The notes beneath the pieces were generated by a model. It ran no database searches. It saw only the letters and a program-made list of their open reading frames with translations, and had not been told where the DNA came from. Positions 10,898 to 21,584 of a DNA stretch of 60,000 bases are shown piece by piece. The position numbers were made by a program, and so were the translations under genes. The DNA lies in contig NC_081413.1 of the NCBI RefSeq assembly GCF_030272615.1, positions 604,440,709-604,500,708 on the forward strand, read 5' to 3'. The number at the start of each line of letters is the position of its first letter. The first letter of the stretch is position 1. The stretch is from Cryptomeria japonica. Lineage: Eukaryota > Streptophyta > Pinopsida > Cupressales > Cupressaceae.

Positions 10898-12114
10898 TTT
10901 TGGCCACTTGGTGGAATTGATTATGTGTTGCATTGATGTTTTGTCATTGATGTCAACACTAGTTGTTTGGATTCTTTACCAACACCCTTCTGGTCTCGGT
11001 AGGATGAGTGGTTTCTGGTTAACTTGGATCTAGCATGATCCGCCAGGCTCCGGTATAATCTAGTGATGGAATTGCCTTGTTCATGATACTTATACTCATA
11101 TTTGGTCAGTCAGTTTTGGTTTCGTGATCGGATGATATCCTGCTTGCTTCGAAGATTGGTTTCTAGTTTCGGTGAGGGTTTCACCAACAAAGATTTTAGT
11201 GGAAATCTTTGATTAATTGCATAAGTGGTGTTGGTGTAGCTTCTAATGGAGTTTCTGGATGTTGTTGGTGATCATGTTCAAGACTTGGAGGTTGGAGATC
11301 ATTGATGAAGTGTGTGGACCTATACTTGGTCCTGGTTGATCTAGGTTATGGACAGGTTTTAATGTAACATGTGGATAGGACCTATTCATGTATTTCTGGG
11401 ATGTCTTATGTGTTGATATTACTTGTTTGGTCTAAGACCGACATGGTTTGTAATTCTGTAATTTTTTTATTGTCTGGTGGCCAACCTTATTGTTTATGGT
11501 CGAGGTTCTATATAATAGATGTAAGATCTCATTGTAGATCATCATGGTTAATGTAAGAGGTCATGGCCAAGGAATGTAATGTGCGAATAATGTAATATCA
11601 TTCAAGCAGAGGAGCTGGTCGATCATTGGAGATTGAATTGGGTTTATGTAAGAGGATTTAGTCCTCCAGTATTGAGCTTAATCAGAACTGTACTCTGGAA
11701 TAGGAGATGCTATCTTTGGTAGTTCAACACTTCTCTAGATTGTAGTCTAGATTTGTATGTAGTCAGTGAGGCTCCTTTTGTGCTGAGCAGTGTGCTCTAG
11801 GATGATTGCCTTCTTGCAAGTGCAATCCCCTTCATTGTAATTCACATACTTACTACAAAAGTATTATCTGATTGTGGGTAGGCTTCCCACTGCCGTTTTC
11901 TCCTTTATTGGGTTTTCCATGTATGAATCTTTGTGTTGCGTGGATGGATTTTATTCTATGATTATTGTTTATGCTTAATTGGATTAACTACTATTCTAGT
12001 ATTATTGTATTGGGTTCCGGTATTAAACTTTTAATTGTTGAATATTCTTGTAATCTACGACAACTGATTCACCCCCCCTCTCAGTTGTCTTCTAGTTTTC
12101 TGAACTATCTAACA
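10898..12114 (+). repeat. 5' LTR of element B
   Basis: 1217 bp, from TTTTGGCCACTTGG (the TG end mutated; the 3' copy has TGTTGGCC) to CTATCTAACA. It aligns with 16713-17930 over its whole length. Preceded by target duplication GGTGA and followed by a primer-binding site. Confidence 0.9.
12059..12089 (+). other. LTR 3'-end hairpin with C-rich loop (B, 5' LTR)
   Basis: GACAACTGA pairs perfectly with TCAGTTGTC (9 bp) around the 13-nt loop TTCACCCCCCCTC. It ends 26 nt before the primer-binding site. Confidence 0.65.
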
Positions 12115-12115
12115 A

Positions 12116-12128
12116 TTGGTATCAAAGC
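12116..12128 (+). other. Primer-binding site of element B
   Basis: TTGGTATCAAAGC is two bases after the LTR end. It matches the common plant copia site (initiator Met tRNA) with one G to A change. Confidence 0.85.
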
Positions 12129-12172
12129 TTTGGTCCTCTCTGCACAAAGCTTAACTTCTTGAGGAAGATCCT

Positions 12173-13228
12173 ATGGCGACTAACAATTCAAGTTCATCCA
12201 GTTGTCTTCTGGTTATCTGAACAAATTACACAGTATGGAAGATTTAGATGGAGACTCATCTGAGATGTCTTTGCAAGGAGATTTGGGAGATCACACAAAA
12301 TGGTGTCACACCCTTTAATCCAAGCTCTAGCAATCCTCCTCCAACAAACCTAGACAAGGAGCTTGAGAATGATTGTAGAGAAAGAGAAGCCCTCTTGTGT
12401 GCACTTCCTGATCAGCAAATAATGAGATTAACAGACAAATCATTTGAAAAGGCTATATGGGATAAGTTGGAGACTCTTAATGAAGGTGACCCTATAGTGA
12501 AGATTGCTAAACTTGATGGTTACTGGGTGAGATATGAAAACCTGAAGATGGAAGAAGATGAAAGGATTACTGCATTCATGGAAAGGGTAAATGAGATTGT
12601 TATGAGAATTCAATATTGTGGTGGAACTCTGAGCGAATATGAAATTGTTTCTAAAGTCCTAAGAGCCCTACCATCGGCTTACAAAATGAAGGCTACTACT
12701 ATTAATGAGTTGAAAATAATGGCTAATACAACTGTCAACGGAGATACTTTGGTTGGGAAACTATCTTCTTTTGAGCTTGAGGAATTTGGACCTTCTGGAG
12801 CTATGAAGACTGAACATGTTTTTCATGCATCTACATCTGCAATCGGTAAGCAAGATTGGAAAGCTTTATATGAAAAGGAGTTAGAAGATATGAAGAGAGA
12901 AAATGATGAGTTTGAGCAACTTGAAGCACTATTTTCTAGAAGAGTACTGAAAGGACTGATAGGAAGTAAGTATGGAGGAAAAGCACCTTTTAAATGTTTT
13001 GCATGTAATAAGATTTGTCATTTTGCATCTAGATGTCCTAAAAGGAATTCAATATTTGAAGAAAGAGTTAAAAGATCATTTAAGCCTAACCCTGGATATC
13101 AGAACAAGTATAAATACAAGAAAAATAGAGACAAATCATGCTACATAGCGGATAAGGAAGACATTATTGATTCAGACAATGAACCAGTAGAAGACTTTGC
13201 TAAAGGATCTGGCAATGGGAAGGAATGA
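12173..13228 (+). pseudogene. gag: gag pseudogene of element B
   Basis: The likely original start is ATG 12173 (MATNNSSSSS...), 45 bp after the primer-binding site. In-frame TGA (12218) and TAG (12245) break it before an open stretch from 12248 to 13228. The middle has the copia Gag core (REREALLCALPDQ..., then W-DKLETL-EGD). A CCHC zinc knuckle, CFACNKICHFASRC, starts at 12995. A lysine-rich tail and an acidic end follow. Gag forms the virus-like particle and its knuckle binds RNA. The frame closes with TGA at 13226-13228 just before the protease, where intact relatives would read on. A stretch at 12199-12224 resembles the LTR end (see findings). Confidence 0.88.
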
Positions 13229-13830
13229 GTATTCCTAGCTATCAAGGAAGATGATCTAGCATTGGAAGAGAATGTACCTAAAGAGAAGGCACTTGCTACT
13301 AAAATTGATGACAAGGATGAATGGGTAATTGACAGTGGTTGTTCACATCATATGACTAGAGATAAAGGGAAGTTCTATCTTTGCAAGAATTTGATGGTGG
13401 ACTAGTTAGATTTGGAGATGACAAGGCATGTATGATTAAAGGAAAAGGAACTATATCATTGGATGGTAAGAACAATATTGATAATGTTTTTTATGTTAAA
13501 GGTTTGAAGCATAATATTTTGAGTGTAGGACAATTGGTAGATAAGAGATTTCAACTACAATTCAATGATGGAAAATGCAAAATCATTAGCAGATCTAGCT
13601 TGGAGATTGCAACCGATACACAGGCAAAAGGTAATATATTTCATTTGAACTCTGGTGAGAAGACATGTTTGATTACACAGATTGATGAGAGTTGGCTATG
13701 GCATAAAAGGTTGTGTCATGTTAATTTTGATTGCATTGTGAAGATCATTTCAACTAAGCCAGATAGGGATATACCTAAGATTATGAAGCCCTATAATCCA
13801 GTATGTAAGGAATGTCAAATGGGTAAATAG
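13229..13830 (+). pseudogene. pol: Protease and integrase zinc-binding region of element B (degenerate)
   Basis: The aspartic protease signature WVIDSGCSHHMT lies near 13321-13357; the D-S-G is the active site that cleaves the polyprotein. A frameshift around 13380 moves the reading to the 13381-13830 frame, which continues with FGDDKACMIKGKGTISL and LKHNILSVGQL, both typical of copia protease-to-integrase linkers. The GAG-pre-integrase zinc-binding motif follows: H in LWHKRLCHVNF and the C-x2-C in CKECQMGK, the end of the HHCC finger. A TAG stops the frame at 13828. Confidence 0.85.
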
Positions 13831-14800
13831 GTCAGAACCACTTTTAGGAGTATACAAGATAAATAAAATGATTTTCTTGATCTTATTCGTACTGATTTGT
13901 GTGGCCCTGCTAGAGTTAAAAGTTTTCATGGTGATATATATTTCATGCTAATCATTGATGATTATTCTACAATGATGCGGGTTACTTTTTTGAGAGAAAA
14001 ATCTGAAGCATTTGAAAAGTTTAAAATCTTTAAGGCTAAAGTGGAAACTGAGACAAGATTGAAGATTAAATATTTGAGATCAGATCATGGTAGAGAATTC
14101 ACATCCGGTGAGTTTAATAACTTTTGAGACAAGCATGGTATAAGAAGACAATTTTCTGCTCCCCGGACACCTCAACAAAATGGAGTTGTGGAAAGGAAAA
14201 GAAGAACTATCTTGGATGTTGCTAGAACAATGATGATGGAAGCTAATCTACCTCATATCTACTGGAGAGAAGCAGTGAGTACATCAGTTTATACATTCAA
14301 TAGAGTACATATCAAAGGAGAAACCGATAAGACACATTATGAATTATGGTTTGGCAATACACCTACAGTTAAGTATTTCAAATTTTTTGGTAGTAAATGT
14401 TATATCAGGAGAGATGATACTAATGGTAAATTTGATCCTAGATGTGATGAAGGCATATTTCTTGGTTATTCTAATGAAAGTAAAGCATATAGATGTTATA
14501 ACAAGAGATTGCAAAGAATTTTGGAGAGTGCAAATGTCAAAGTAGATGAACTGAACAAAAGTCAAATAAGAGTTTATGAGAAGGAACCAACAGTGGAAAT
14601 GATTATATCTAAACCAGTAGCACCTTTATCGGAATACAAAATTGAACTAGTTATTCCAGAAACATTAGAGAATTCTACAGTAACTAAAGAACAGGGAAGA
14701 GGAACAGAGAGAAAGAAGACTCCTAGGTATGTGAGATTGAATCATTCCAGAAGATCAAATTATTGGGGTTAAGAGCAATGGAGTGATGACAAGAAGAAGA
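13831..14800 (+). pseudogene. pol: Integrase core and C-terminal region of element B (degenerate)
   Basis: The DDE integrase core inserts the cDNA into the genome. Visible catalytic positions: D in RTDLCGPARV (near 13888), D in YLRSDHGREFTSGEF (near 14085) and E in QQNGVVERKRRTI (near 14190). Stops interrupt at 13864 (TAA) and 14125 (TGA). The copia-type C-terminal module follows: YFKFFGSKCYIRR, DEGIFLGYSNESKAYRCYN and a variable acidic/basic linker ending near 14772. The order protease-integrase-reverse transcriptase fits Ty1/copia. Confidence 0.88.
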
Positions 14801-16353
14801 TTGGCAACTAATGAGGTATGTTTAATTTCACAAGTTGAACCAGTATCAGTAATTGAGGGATGTAAAGATGAACATTGGTTAAAAGCTATGGAATAAGAAT
14901 CAGATCAGATTGAGAAAAATAACACATGGACTTTGGTTCCCCAACCTAAAACTAAAAATGTTATTGGAACTAAATGGGGTTTTAGGAATAAATTAAATGA
15001 GGATGGTCAAGTTATAAGGAATAAGGCTAGATTGGTTTGTAAAGGATATTCTCGGAAGGAAGGAATTGATTATGGAGAAATTTTTGCACCTGTAGCTAGG
15101 ATTGAAGTTGTAAGATTATTTCTTGCCTATGATTCTTATAAAAACTACAAGGTTTATCAAATGGATGTTAAATGTGCATTTTTGAATGGGCGTCTTGATG
15201 AGGAGGTTTATATTGAGCAAGTTGGTGGTTTTTCACTATCAGATGATATAGATATGGTTTGCAGGTTAAGGAAAGTTTTATATGGATTGAAACAAGCACC
15301 TAGAGATTGGTATGCAAGGTTGGATAAATATCTTTTGAAGCTTGGTTTTACTAAGGGTAGTGCTGACAGTAATTTATATTATAAAATTACTGATGATGAT
15401 ATAATGATTGTTGAAGTATTTGTTGATGATATTATTTTTGGAGGTGAAGATAAGTTATGCATAGAATTTTCTAAGAATATAGAGAAAGAATTTGAGATGT
15501 CTACGATTGGTAAGATGATTTTTTTCTTACGTTTCCAGATTACTCAGACTGGCAAAGGTATTTTCATCTATCAAACTAAATATGCTAAGGAATTGTTGAA
15601 TAAATTTGGTATGGGATATTCTAAACCCATAAGTACACCTATGGTTACAATTGAGAAATTGACAAGAAAAGATGTTTCTACACCGGTAAATCCTACAAGA
15701 TACAAATCTATGATTGGAGGTCTTCTGTATTTGACACAGACTAGGGTAGACATTATGAATGTTGTTTGTATTGTTTCAAGATTTCAGAGTGATCCTAGAG
15801 AAAATCATGAGATGGTGGTGAAAAGGATTTTTAGGTACTTGCAAGGTACATCAGAATATGGCTTATGGTACCCTAAGAATGATAAATTTACTTTATGGGC
15901 ATATATAGATGTTGATTGGGCTGGAGATGTTGCTAACTGGAAAAGTACTTCCAGTGGAGCTTTCTTTCTTGGAAAGAAGTTAGTTTCATGGATCAGCAAG
16001 AAATAGTCATGTACTTCTCTATCTACTGCTAAAGCTAAGCATGTTGTTGCTACTACTAACTGTACACAACTTTTATGGATGAAGAAAATGTTGAAGGATA
16101 TAAAGGTAGATTGTGATGCATCGATAGTTATTATATTGATCTATCAAAAAATCTAGTATTTCATTCTAAAACAAAGCACATATCTATCAAGAAAAACGTT
16201 TTGAAGGAGAAGGTGGAAGAAAATGAAGTTAGACTAGTTTATGTGAACACTAAAGAAAAGATTGCTGATATTTTCACTAAACCTTTATCCAAGGAATCAT
16301 TTGAGTATCTGAGAGACAAACTGGGAGTTTCTGCCCCTCTGATAGAAACTTGA
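14801..16353 (+). pseudogene. pol: Reverse transcriptase and RNase H of element B (degenerate)
   Basis: After a frameshift region (14773-14932, with a TAG in [15 protein letters not shown]), a long open frame runs 14933-16006. It shows the copia RT start [35 protein letters not shown] and the catalytic [10 protein letters not shown] near 15418. The RNase H part begins at [15 protein letters not shown] at 16004 cuts it. Further RNase H motifs follow out of frame or altered: STAKAKHVV replaces the usual STAEAEY, losing the catalytic Glu, and the CDNTSAI motif is not recognisable. The last codons, in IFTKPLSKESFEYLRDK, run to TGA 16351-16353. It is non-functional. Confidence 0.9.
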
Positions 16354-16712
16354 TTGATGTGGTTTGGCATCAGTCTAACATGCATTATCTAAGATACTAT
16401 TCATTCTAGCAATGATGTGGGATGCTACTGCTCAGGGGGAGTAGTCATCTTTGTGATTCAAAGACTTATGTTTTTTTTTTGCTTTTATATTTCTGTCAGA
16501 TTTCTGCATTGATGTCAAAGGGGGAGAGATGTTGATGTGAAAAAGATAAAGAAAGCAAATCAAAAATGTCAAAGGGGGAGAGATATTGATATTCAGAGTT
16601 ATATGCGGGTGATTGTTGGTTGTCTTCCACAGGGAGAGACTTGTTTGGCATTTTTTTTGGCACTTAGATGTTTTTCACATCTAGTGTTGTCATCAATGCC
16701 AAAGGGGGAGAT
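16354..16712 (+). promoter_or_regulatory. 3' untranslated region of B with three polypurine tracts
   Basis: AAAGGGGGAGA-type tracts occur at 16517-16528, 16571-16582 and 16701-16711. The first two are embedded in TGTCAAAGGGGGAGAGAT and the last in TGCCAAAGGGGGAGATTG. The last one abuts the LTR. No coding region was seen in the remainder. Confidence 0.75.
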
Positions 16713-17930
16713 TGTTGGCCATTTCGTGGAATTGATTATGTGTTGCATTGATGTTTTATCATTGATGTCAACACTAGCTATTTGGATGCTTTGCTAGCAC
16801 CCTTTTGGTCCTGATAGGATGAGTGGTTTCTATTTAACTTGGATCTAGCATGATCTGGCAGGCTCTGGTATAATCTGGTGAAAGAATTGGCTTGTTCATG
16901 ATACTTATACACATATTTGGTTAGTTGGTTTTGGTCTGGTGATTGGATGCTATCCTACTTGCTTAGAATATTGGTTTCTAGTTTCGGCGAGGGTTTCATT
17001 GGTAGAGCTTTTAGTGGAGACCTTTGATGAATTGCATAAGTGGTGTTGGTGTAGCTTCAAATGGAGGTTTTGGATGTTGTTGGTGATCACGTTCAAGACT
17101 TGGAGGTTGGAGATCATTGCTGAAGCGTGTGGACCTATACTTGGTCCCGGTTGATCTAGGTTATGGACCGACTTTAATGTAACATGTGCATAGGACCTAT
17201 TGATGTATTTTCAAGATGTCTTATATGTTGATATTACTTGTTTTCTCTAAGACCGACATGGTTTGTAATTATTTAATTCATTTATTGTGTGGTGGCTGCC
17301 CTGATTGTTTATAGTCGAGGGTTTGTATAAATAGATGCAAGATCTCATTGTAGATTATCATGGTTAATGTAAGAGGTCATGGTCAAGTAATGTAATGTGT
17401 CAATAATGTAATATCATTCAGGTAGAGGATTTGGTCAACCATTGGAGATCAAATTCAGTTTATGTAAGAGGATTTAGTCCTCTAGTATTGAGCTTAATTG
17501 GAACTGTACTCTCACATGGGAGATGCTATCTTTTGTAGTTCAACACTTCTCTGGATTGTAGTCATGATTTATATGTAGTCAATGAGGCTCCTTTTGTGAT
17601 GAGCAGTGTGCTCTAGGTTGTTGGCCTTCCTACAAGTGCAGGCCCCTTCATTGTAATTCACATACTTAGTGCAAAAGTATTGTCTAACTATGGGTAGGCT
17701 TCCCACCATGGTTTTTTCATTCACCAGGCTTTCCACATACAAATCTTGGTGTTGTGTCAATGGCTTTTATTTTGTGATTATTGTTTATGCTTAATTAGAT
17801 TAACTACTACTTTGATATTATTGTTTTGGGTTCTAGTATTAACATTTTAATTGTTGAATGTTCCTATAATCTGTGACAGCTGATTCACCTCCTCGCTCAG
17901 TTGTCTTCCAGTTATCTAAACTTTCTAACA
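16713..17930 (+). repeat. 3' LTR of element B
   Basis: 1218 bp, TGTTGGCCATTTCG to CTTTCTAACA. It starts right after the polypurine tract and is followed by target duplication GGTGA (17931-17935). It aligns end to end with 10898-12114. Confidence 0.92.
17875..17905 (+). other. LTR 3'-end hairpin (B, 3' LTR)
   Basis: GACAGCTGA pairs with TCAGTTGTC; the one change from the 5' LTR (A to G) becomes a G-T wobble, so the stem survives. The loop has decayed to TTCACCTCCTCGC. Confidence 0.6.
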
Positions 17931-18045
17931 GGTGAAGATATCTGCATGATCGCTTCATAGGTGTTTGACAAGTACAGATCGAAGAAGGTCCCATGTTTGC
18001 CAAATAAGGAAAACATGTTCTGAACATAGTAGGATTGATGGAGTC
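17931..18045 (+). repeat. LTR D, copy 1, right part after element B
   Basis: It begins with target duplication GGTGA and then continues the D sequence (ATCTGCATGATC, TTCATAGGTGTTTGACAAGT), matching about 20393-20505. D homology stops near 18045, where the upstream part of LTR E copy 2 begins; this is the internal junction of the duplication. Confidence 0.7.
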
Positions 18046-19087
18046 TTTTGATGCCTGATGTCTACTTTGATTCTACTCACACCTCCCACATACTTGCATT
18101 TTAACTTTCTCTCTTGTCTTTTCCCCAAAGCAAAGTCTTGATTCTCGAGTTCATGGTGCAAAACCGCCTGGGTCCTCTCAATCAAGATCCAAATTTGGTC
18201 CTCATAATAGTCACATCATGTGAGATAGAATTTAAGTCCCATGTCATCTTGCTCCAAAAATTTAAATAGTTTTCAAATAGTTAGGTATAAAAGAAGACCC
18301 ACCCCTCTAATTTGAAACCTAAGCCATCTAATCTAACTCGAATTACACTACCAAATTCCATTTAAGCGAGCAACCAATCAAGCATCCATCAAGCATTGAA
18401 GGAGAAGTCAAGTCAAGTTCAAGCATTGAAGATGACATCCATGATCAAAATTTTATGAACACATTCTACATGACATCCTAAAAAACCTTGTGTGAGGATT
18501 CAAGCAAGCTTCATCAAGGAAATTGACTTAGGAGTTACGATCGAAGATTCTGACAAAATTGAAGATGAAAAACAGGTTCAAATTTTGAGGGAGCAAAAAG
18601 TAGAGGACAAGGGCGACCTACCCCAATGACCTCGAGAATTTTTCTTGAGCTTCTAGCAATAGATATAGTGCATCTTTGTAATATGGAAAATATCCCACTT
18701 TCCTATTAGAGAGTTATATGACCAAGGTAACCTACCACCATGATCTTGACAAATTAGCCTAAATTTTGAGCAATAGGTTCCAATTTTCTTCTTCTTCTTC
18801 TTCTTAAATCCTTATTTGTGGCTCTATCTAATATTTGTAGAACTTTGTTATTTTTGATTCACTTCAATTATTTATTTATTTACCCTATACATCACAATAT
18901 AAATCCAATTTCAACTAAAAGGGGGTGGAGAACAAACAAGTAAATCTAATCAATAGTGAGTGTTTTTCCTAATTGAATTGTGGATAGATTTATTGGATTT
19001 ATCCCTCTTTCAATGTAATGGTTATCTTAGTAAGATTAGTGGTTTATTATCTCAATTAGTGAAACCCTAATTTTCCTCACCATTACA
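18045..19087 (+). repeat. LTR E, copy 2, with TATA box
   Basis: LTR-like sequence ending CCTCACCATTACA at 19087. It has a TATA box, TATAAAAG, at 18286-18293. Sequence after it (TCAAGCATTGAAG...GACATCCATGATC) resembles K1 read on the minus strand. 18467-19087 matches copy 1 (8987-9596), including a CTT microsatellite at about 18787-18806. The U3 start is not identified; the left side is the duplication junction. It is probably a gypsy-type LTR fragment (inference). Confidence 0.55.
18286..18293 (+). promoter_or_regulatory. Candidate TATA box in LTR E
   Basis: TATAAAAG, followed by a C-rich stretch (ACCCACCCCTC), as at the U3/R border of an LTR promoter. The equivalent place in K1 has TATAAAAGGAG on the minus strand. 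Confidence 0.5.
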
Positions 19088-19088
19088 C

Positions 19089-21579
19089 TATTGGCATTGT
19101 GATGTCATTAATGTCAACCAGTATAGGATGGCAACTGGTATGGGAGATGTATGTGCAGTATTGTCATTGTTGCATACCGGATGTACTATCTTTGAGGTCC
19201 TCTAGCATCATGGCCATTGGAGTCACCGGTACACAAGTTAGTGTTGACTTGTGTTGAAGACATAAGGATTGCAGACCAGTAAGTGACATGTTGGCAGTGC
19301 ATAGTTGCCAACCAACAAGAGAGCAGGATGTTGGGCAGTTGATTGTGATGAAGAAGGGGAATGTTACCTCAATCACATCAAAATCGAATGTGAAGTATGT
19401 GCAGGCCACTGGTATGCTATGTGGATATCAAACAATAGGACTCCTACCACATAAAAAATAAGTCACCATTTGTAAAGATGATTGACAGTAAATGTGCCCA
19501 ACTAGATCACATGTGCCTATTTGAAGATATGTTGCTCAAATAGGGAAGCCACATTCATGCAATGTAGGATGTAGATGACAAGGATCCACTCCCACCAATA
19601 AGTGGAGGTTATCTCCTATTATGCATGGAATGCATCATAGTTTTAGGATATATGATAAAAGAGTTAAAGATAAGTGTTTGAAGGCTCACATCGAATCAAT
19701 TGGTGAAACTCTGAGTTTCCTTAGGTGCATGAGATCAGAGATTTGCACCAGATCAACCAGATAGACATGTTGATTTGCTAGTAAAGAGATTGAAAGATAT
19801 GGTTGTCACTTTGACAAACATGTTAAAAGCAAAACCAGTCCAGTGGTGAAGAAAGGTGTTGCCACAGATGCAGAAAGATGGAGGCACTTGAAGGTTGATG
19901 ACATGGTGTCATCAAGGTGTCTACTAATAAGTATGTCCACTGGTAATGCTGACAAAGTGAAGATGTGGAAGGATCCCATCTGATTAAGATGTGCATGAGG
20001 TAGGTTGGCATGTGTGCTGACCAGTTTAGGTTCTCCACCGAAAGATAAGAAAATTTTAAGGTTGAAGGTAGACTGGTTAGGGTATGATAGACAAGGTCTA
20101 TGAATCGATAGATGAACCTGATTGTGTTGTTGGTCGGTGATCCTATCTAGACGAATATATAAGACTTAGAAAGGTGGATGTTGACAAAGGGGCCATGTGG
20201 AGGGGAATTAGCATGCATGCACAGGTTAGTGAAAGTGTTGTCAATGAGGTAGGTGGTGATTGGTCGACATTAATGTTGATAGCATGTTTCATGGGTCGAA
20301 AAGCATAAGAGTGCAGCTCAAAATGGATCTGAGGAAAGAGATCTGATTTGATGACTTCATGATCAAGGCAAAGTACCCAGGTGCTGATCAAGGTAGGTAA
20401 ATCTATCTGCATGATCATTTCATAGGTGTTTGACAAGTGCAGATGGAAGAAGGTGTTGTGTTTTCCAAATAAGGAAAACCTGTACTGAACACAATAGGAT
20501 TGGCGGAGTTTGTTTGATCCATTATAGGCGGTTGATCTCTAGATTGGGATCTGATTATATTTGATCTACCTTGAGGTCGATGAAGAAAACCTAGCGAGCC
20601 AGAAGTTTGAATGACATTCATGGTGGGAAAAAATCAAGTATAAATATGTCAACTCATGATAGAAGGCCTTGATGATGCTGCAGGTCGAGTGATGAAGGAT
20701 AGAGAGTGAAAGAGAAGCAAATAGTCAACTAATCAAAGAGTTCATTGAAGATCATGGTGATTGTGTGCTCAAGAGAGAACTAGTGACCAGAGTGCAACTG
20801 GCGAGGGTAAAAAAACTGCTAGACTATCATTGAGCCTGATAGTAGTGTGAACTTCTAAGCAAGAGAAGTAACTGGCAGAGGAACAAGAGAAGAGTGATCC
20901 TGTAGAGAAGAAACAGAGAAGATCAGTGTAGAGTTAAGCCTGCAACTAAAGTAACCGGCAAGCTGAGAACTGGTAGTGTGAAGCGAGAAGAATCGATAGA
21001 GAAGGGGAAGAGAATGAACTGGTAAGGGTGCAACAAAGAGTGAGTTGCAATAGGAGATAAGGTTGTAGTAGATAGAACATGAGCAGAGAACTGACAAAGA
21101 TCTGTAGAGAGGAGAACTAATGAAGAGATATACATGAGAGTTACAAATTTCTTTTTTAACAAGAAGATAACTTTTGTATTCAAAATATGATTTTATAGTC
21201 ACTAAGTTAGAGCTCGGTGCATGGGTTGGTGCTCCTTGGGCTGGTGCTCCTCGGGTTGGTGCCCTAAAAAAGGATTGGTACTCCTTGGGTTGGTTCCCTA
21301 AATGTTGTAACAGAAGTGTTTCATTGTGAGACTGGATTGGAGCAATAGTCTCCAGTAGTACTTCTCACTGAGGTTTTTCCCATCTTGGGTTTTCCTCGTA
21401 CATATGATGTTATAAGATTTCCCTTTTATGTGTGGTTGCATTTGTGTTAGTCTCTCATCTAACTGGTATATTTGTTTTATGTTAGATCTGTTAACCAATT
21501 TACATGCATAGGTCAGAAAAGGGCTAAGATTGGAAATCACTGATTAACCCCCCCTCTCAGTGACATCTAGTGTTCAACA
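19089..21579 (+). repeat. LTR D: intact 2491-bp solo LTR
   Basis: It starts TATTGGCATTGTGATG and ends TCTAGTGTTCAACA. A perfect 5-bp target duplication TACAC flanks it (19084-19088 and 21580-21584), so it is a complete solo LTR. Near its end is the copia-type hairpin with loop TTAACCCCCCCTC. At 2.5 kb it is twice as long as the other copia LTRs here. ORFs in it (for example minus-strand 20143-20436 and 20855-21202) are short and resemble no protein I know. Copy 1 of the same LTR is at 9598-10897 and 17931-18045. Confidence 0.85.
21537..21563 (+). other. LTR 3'-end hairpin (LTR D)
   Basis: TCACTGA pairs with TCAGTGA (7 bp, perfect) around the 13-nt loop TTAACCCCCCCTC; it ends 16 nt before the LTR end. 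Confidence 0.6.
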
Positions 21580-21584
21580 TACAC

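Larger units (their letters stand above)
10898..17930 (+). mobile_element. Element B: complete but degenerate Ty1/copia retrotransposon
   Basis: Full order: LTR, primer-binding site, gag, protease, integrase, reverse transcriptase, RNase H, polypurine tract, LTR. Integrase lying before reverse transcriptase defines Ty1/copia. A perfect 5-bp target duplication GGTGA flanks it (10893-10897 and 17931-17935). The uninterrupted paralogous site is at about 20390-20420. The LTRs differ at roughly 10-12% of positions, and stops and frameshifts occur in every gene, so it is an old insertion. Several polypurine tracts and the LTR motifs suggest a Sirevirus-like lineage (inference). Confidence 0.92.

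Noticed and set aside
20143-21202. Minus-strand ORFs of 97 and 115 codons
   Set aside because: They lie inside solo LTR D, overlap in other frames and show no protein pattern.
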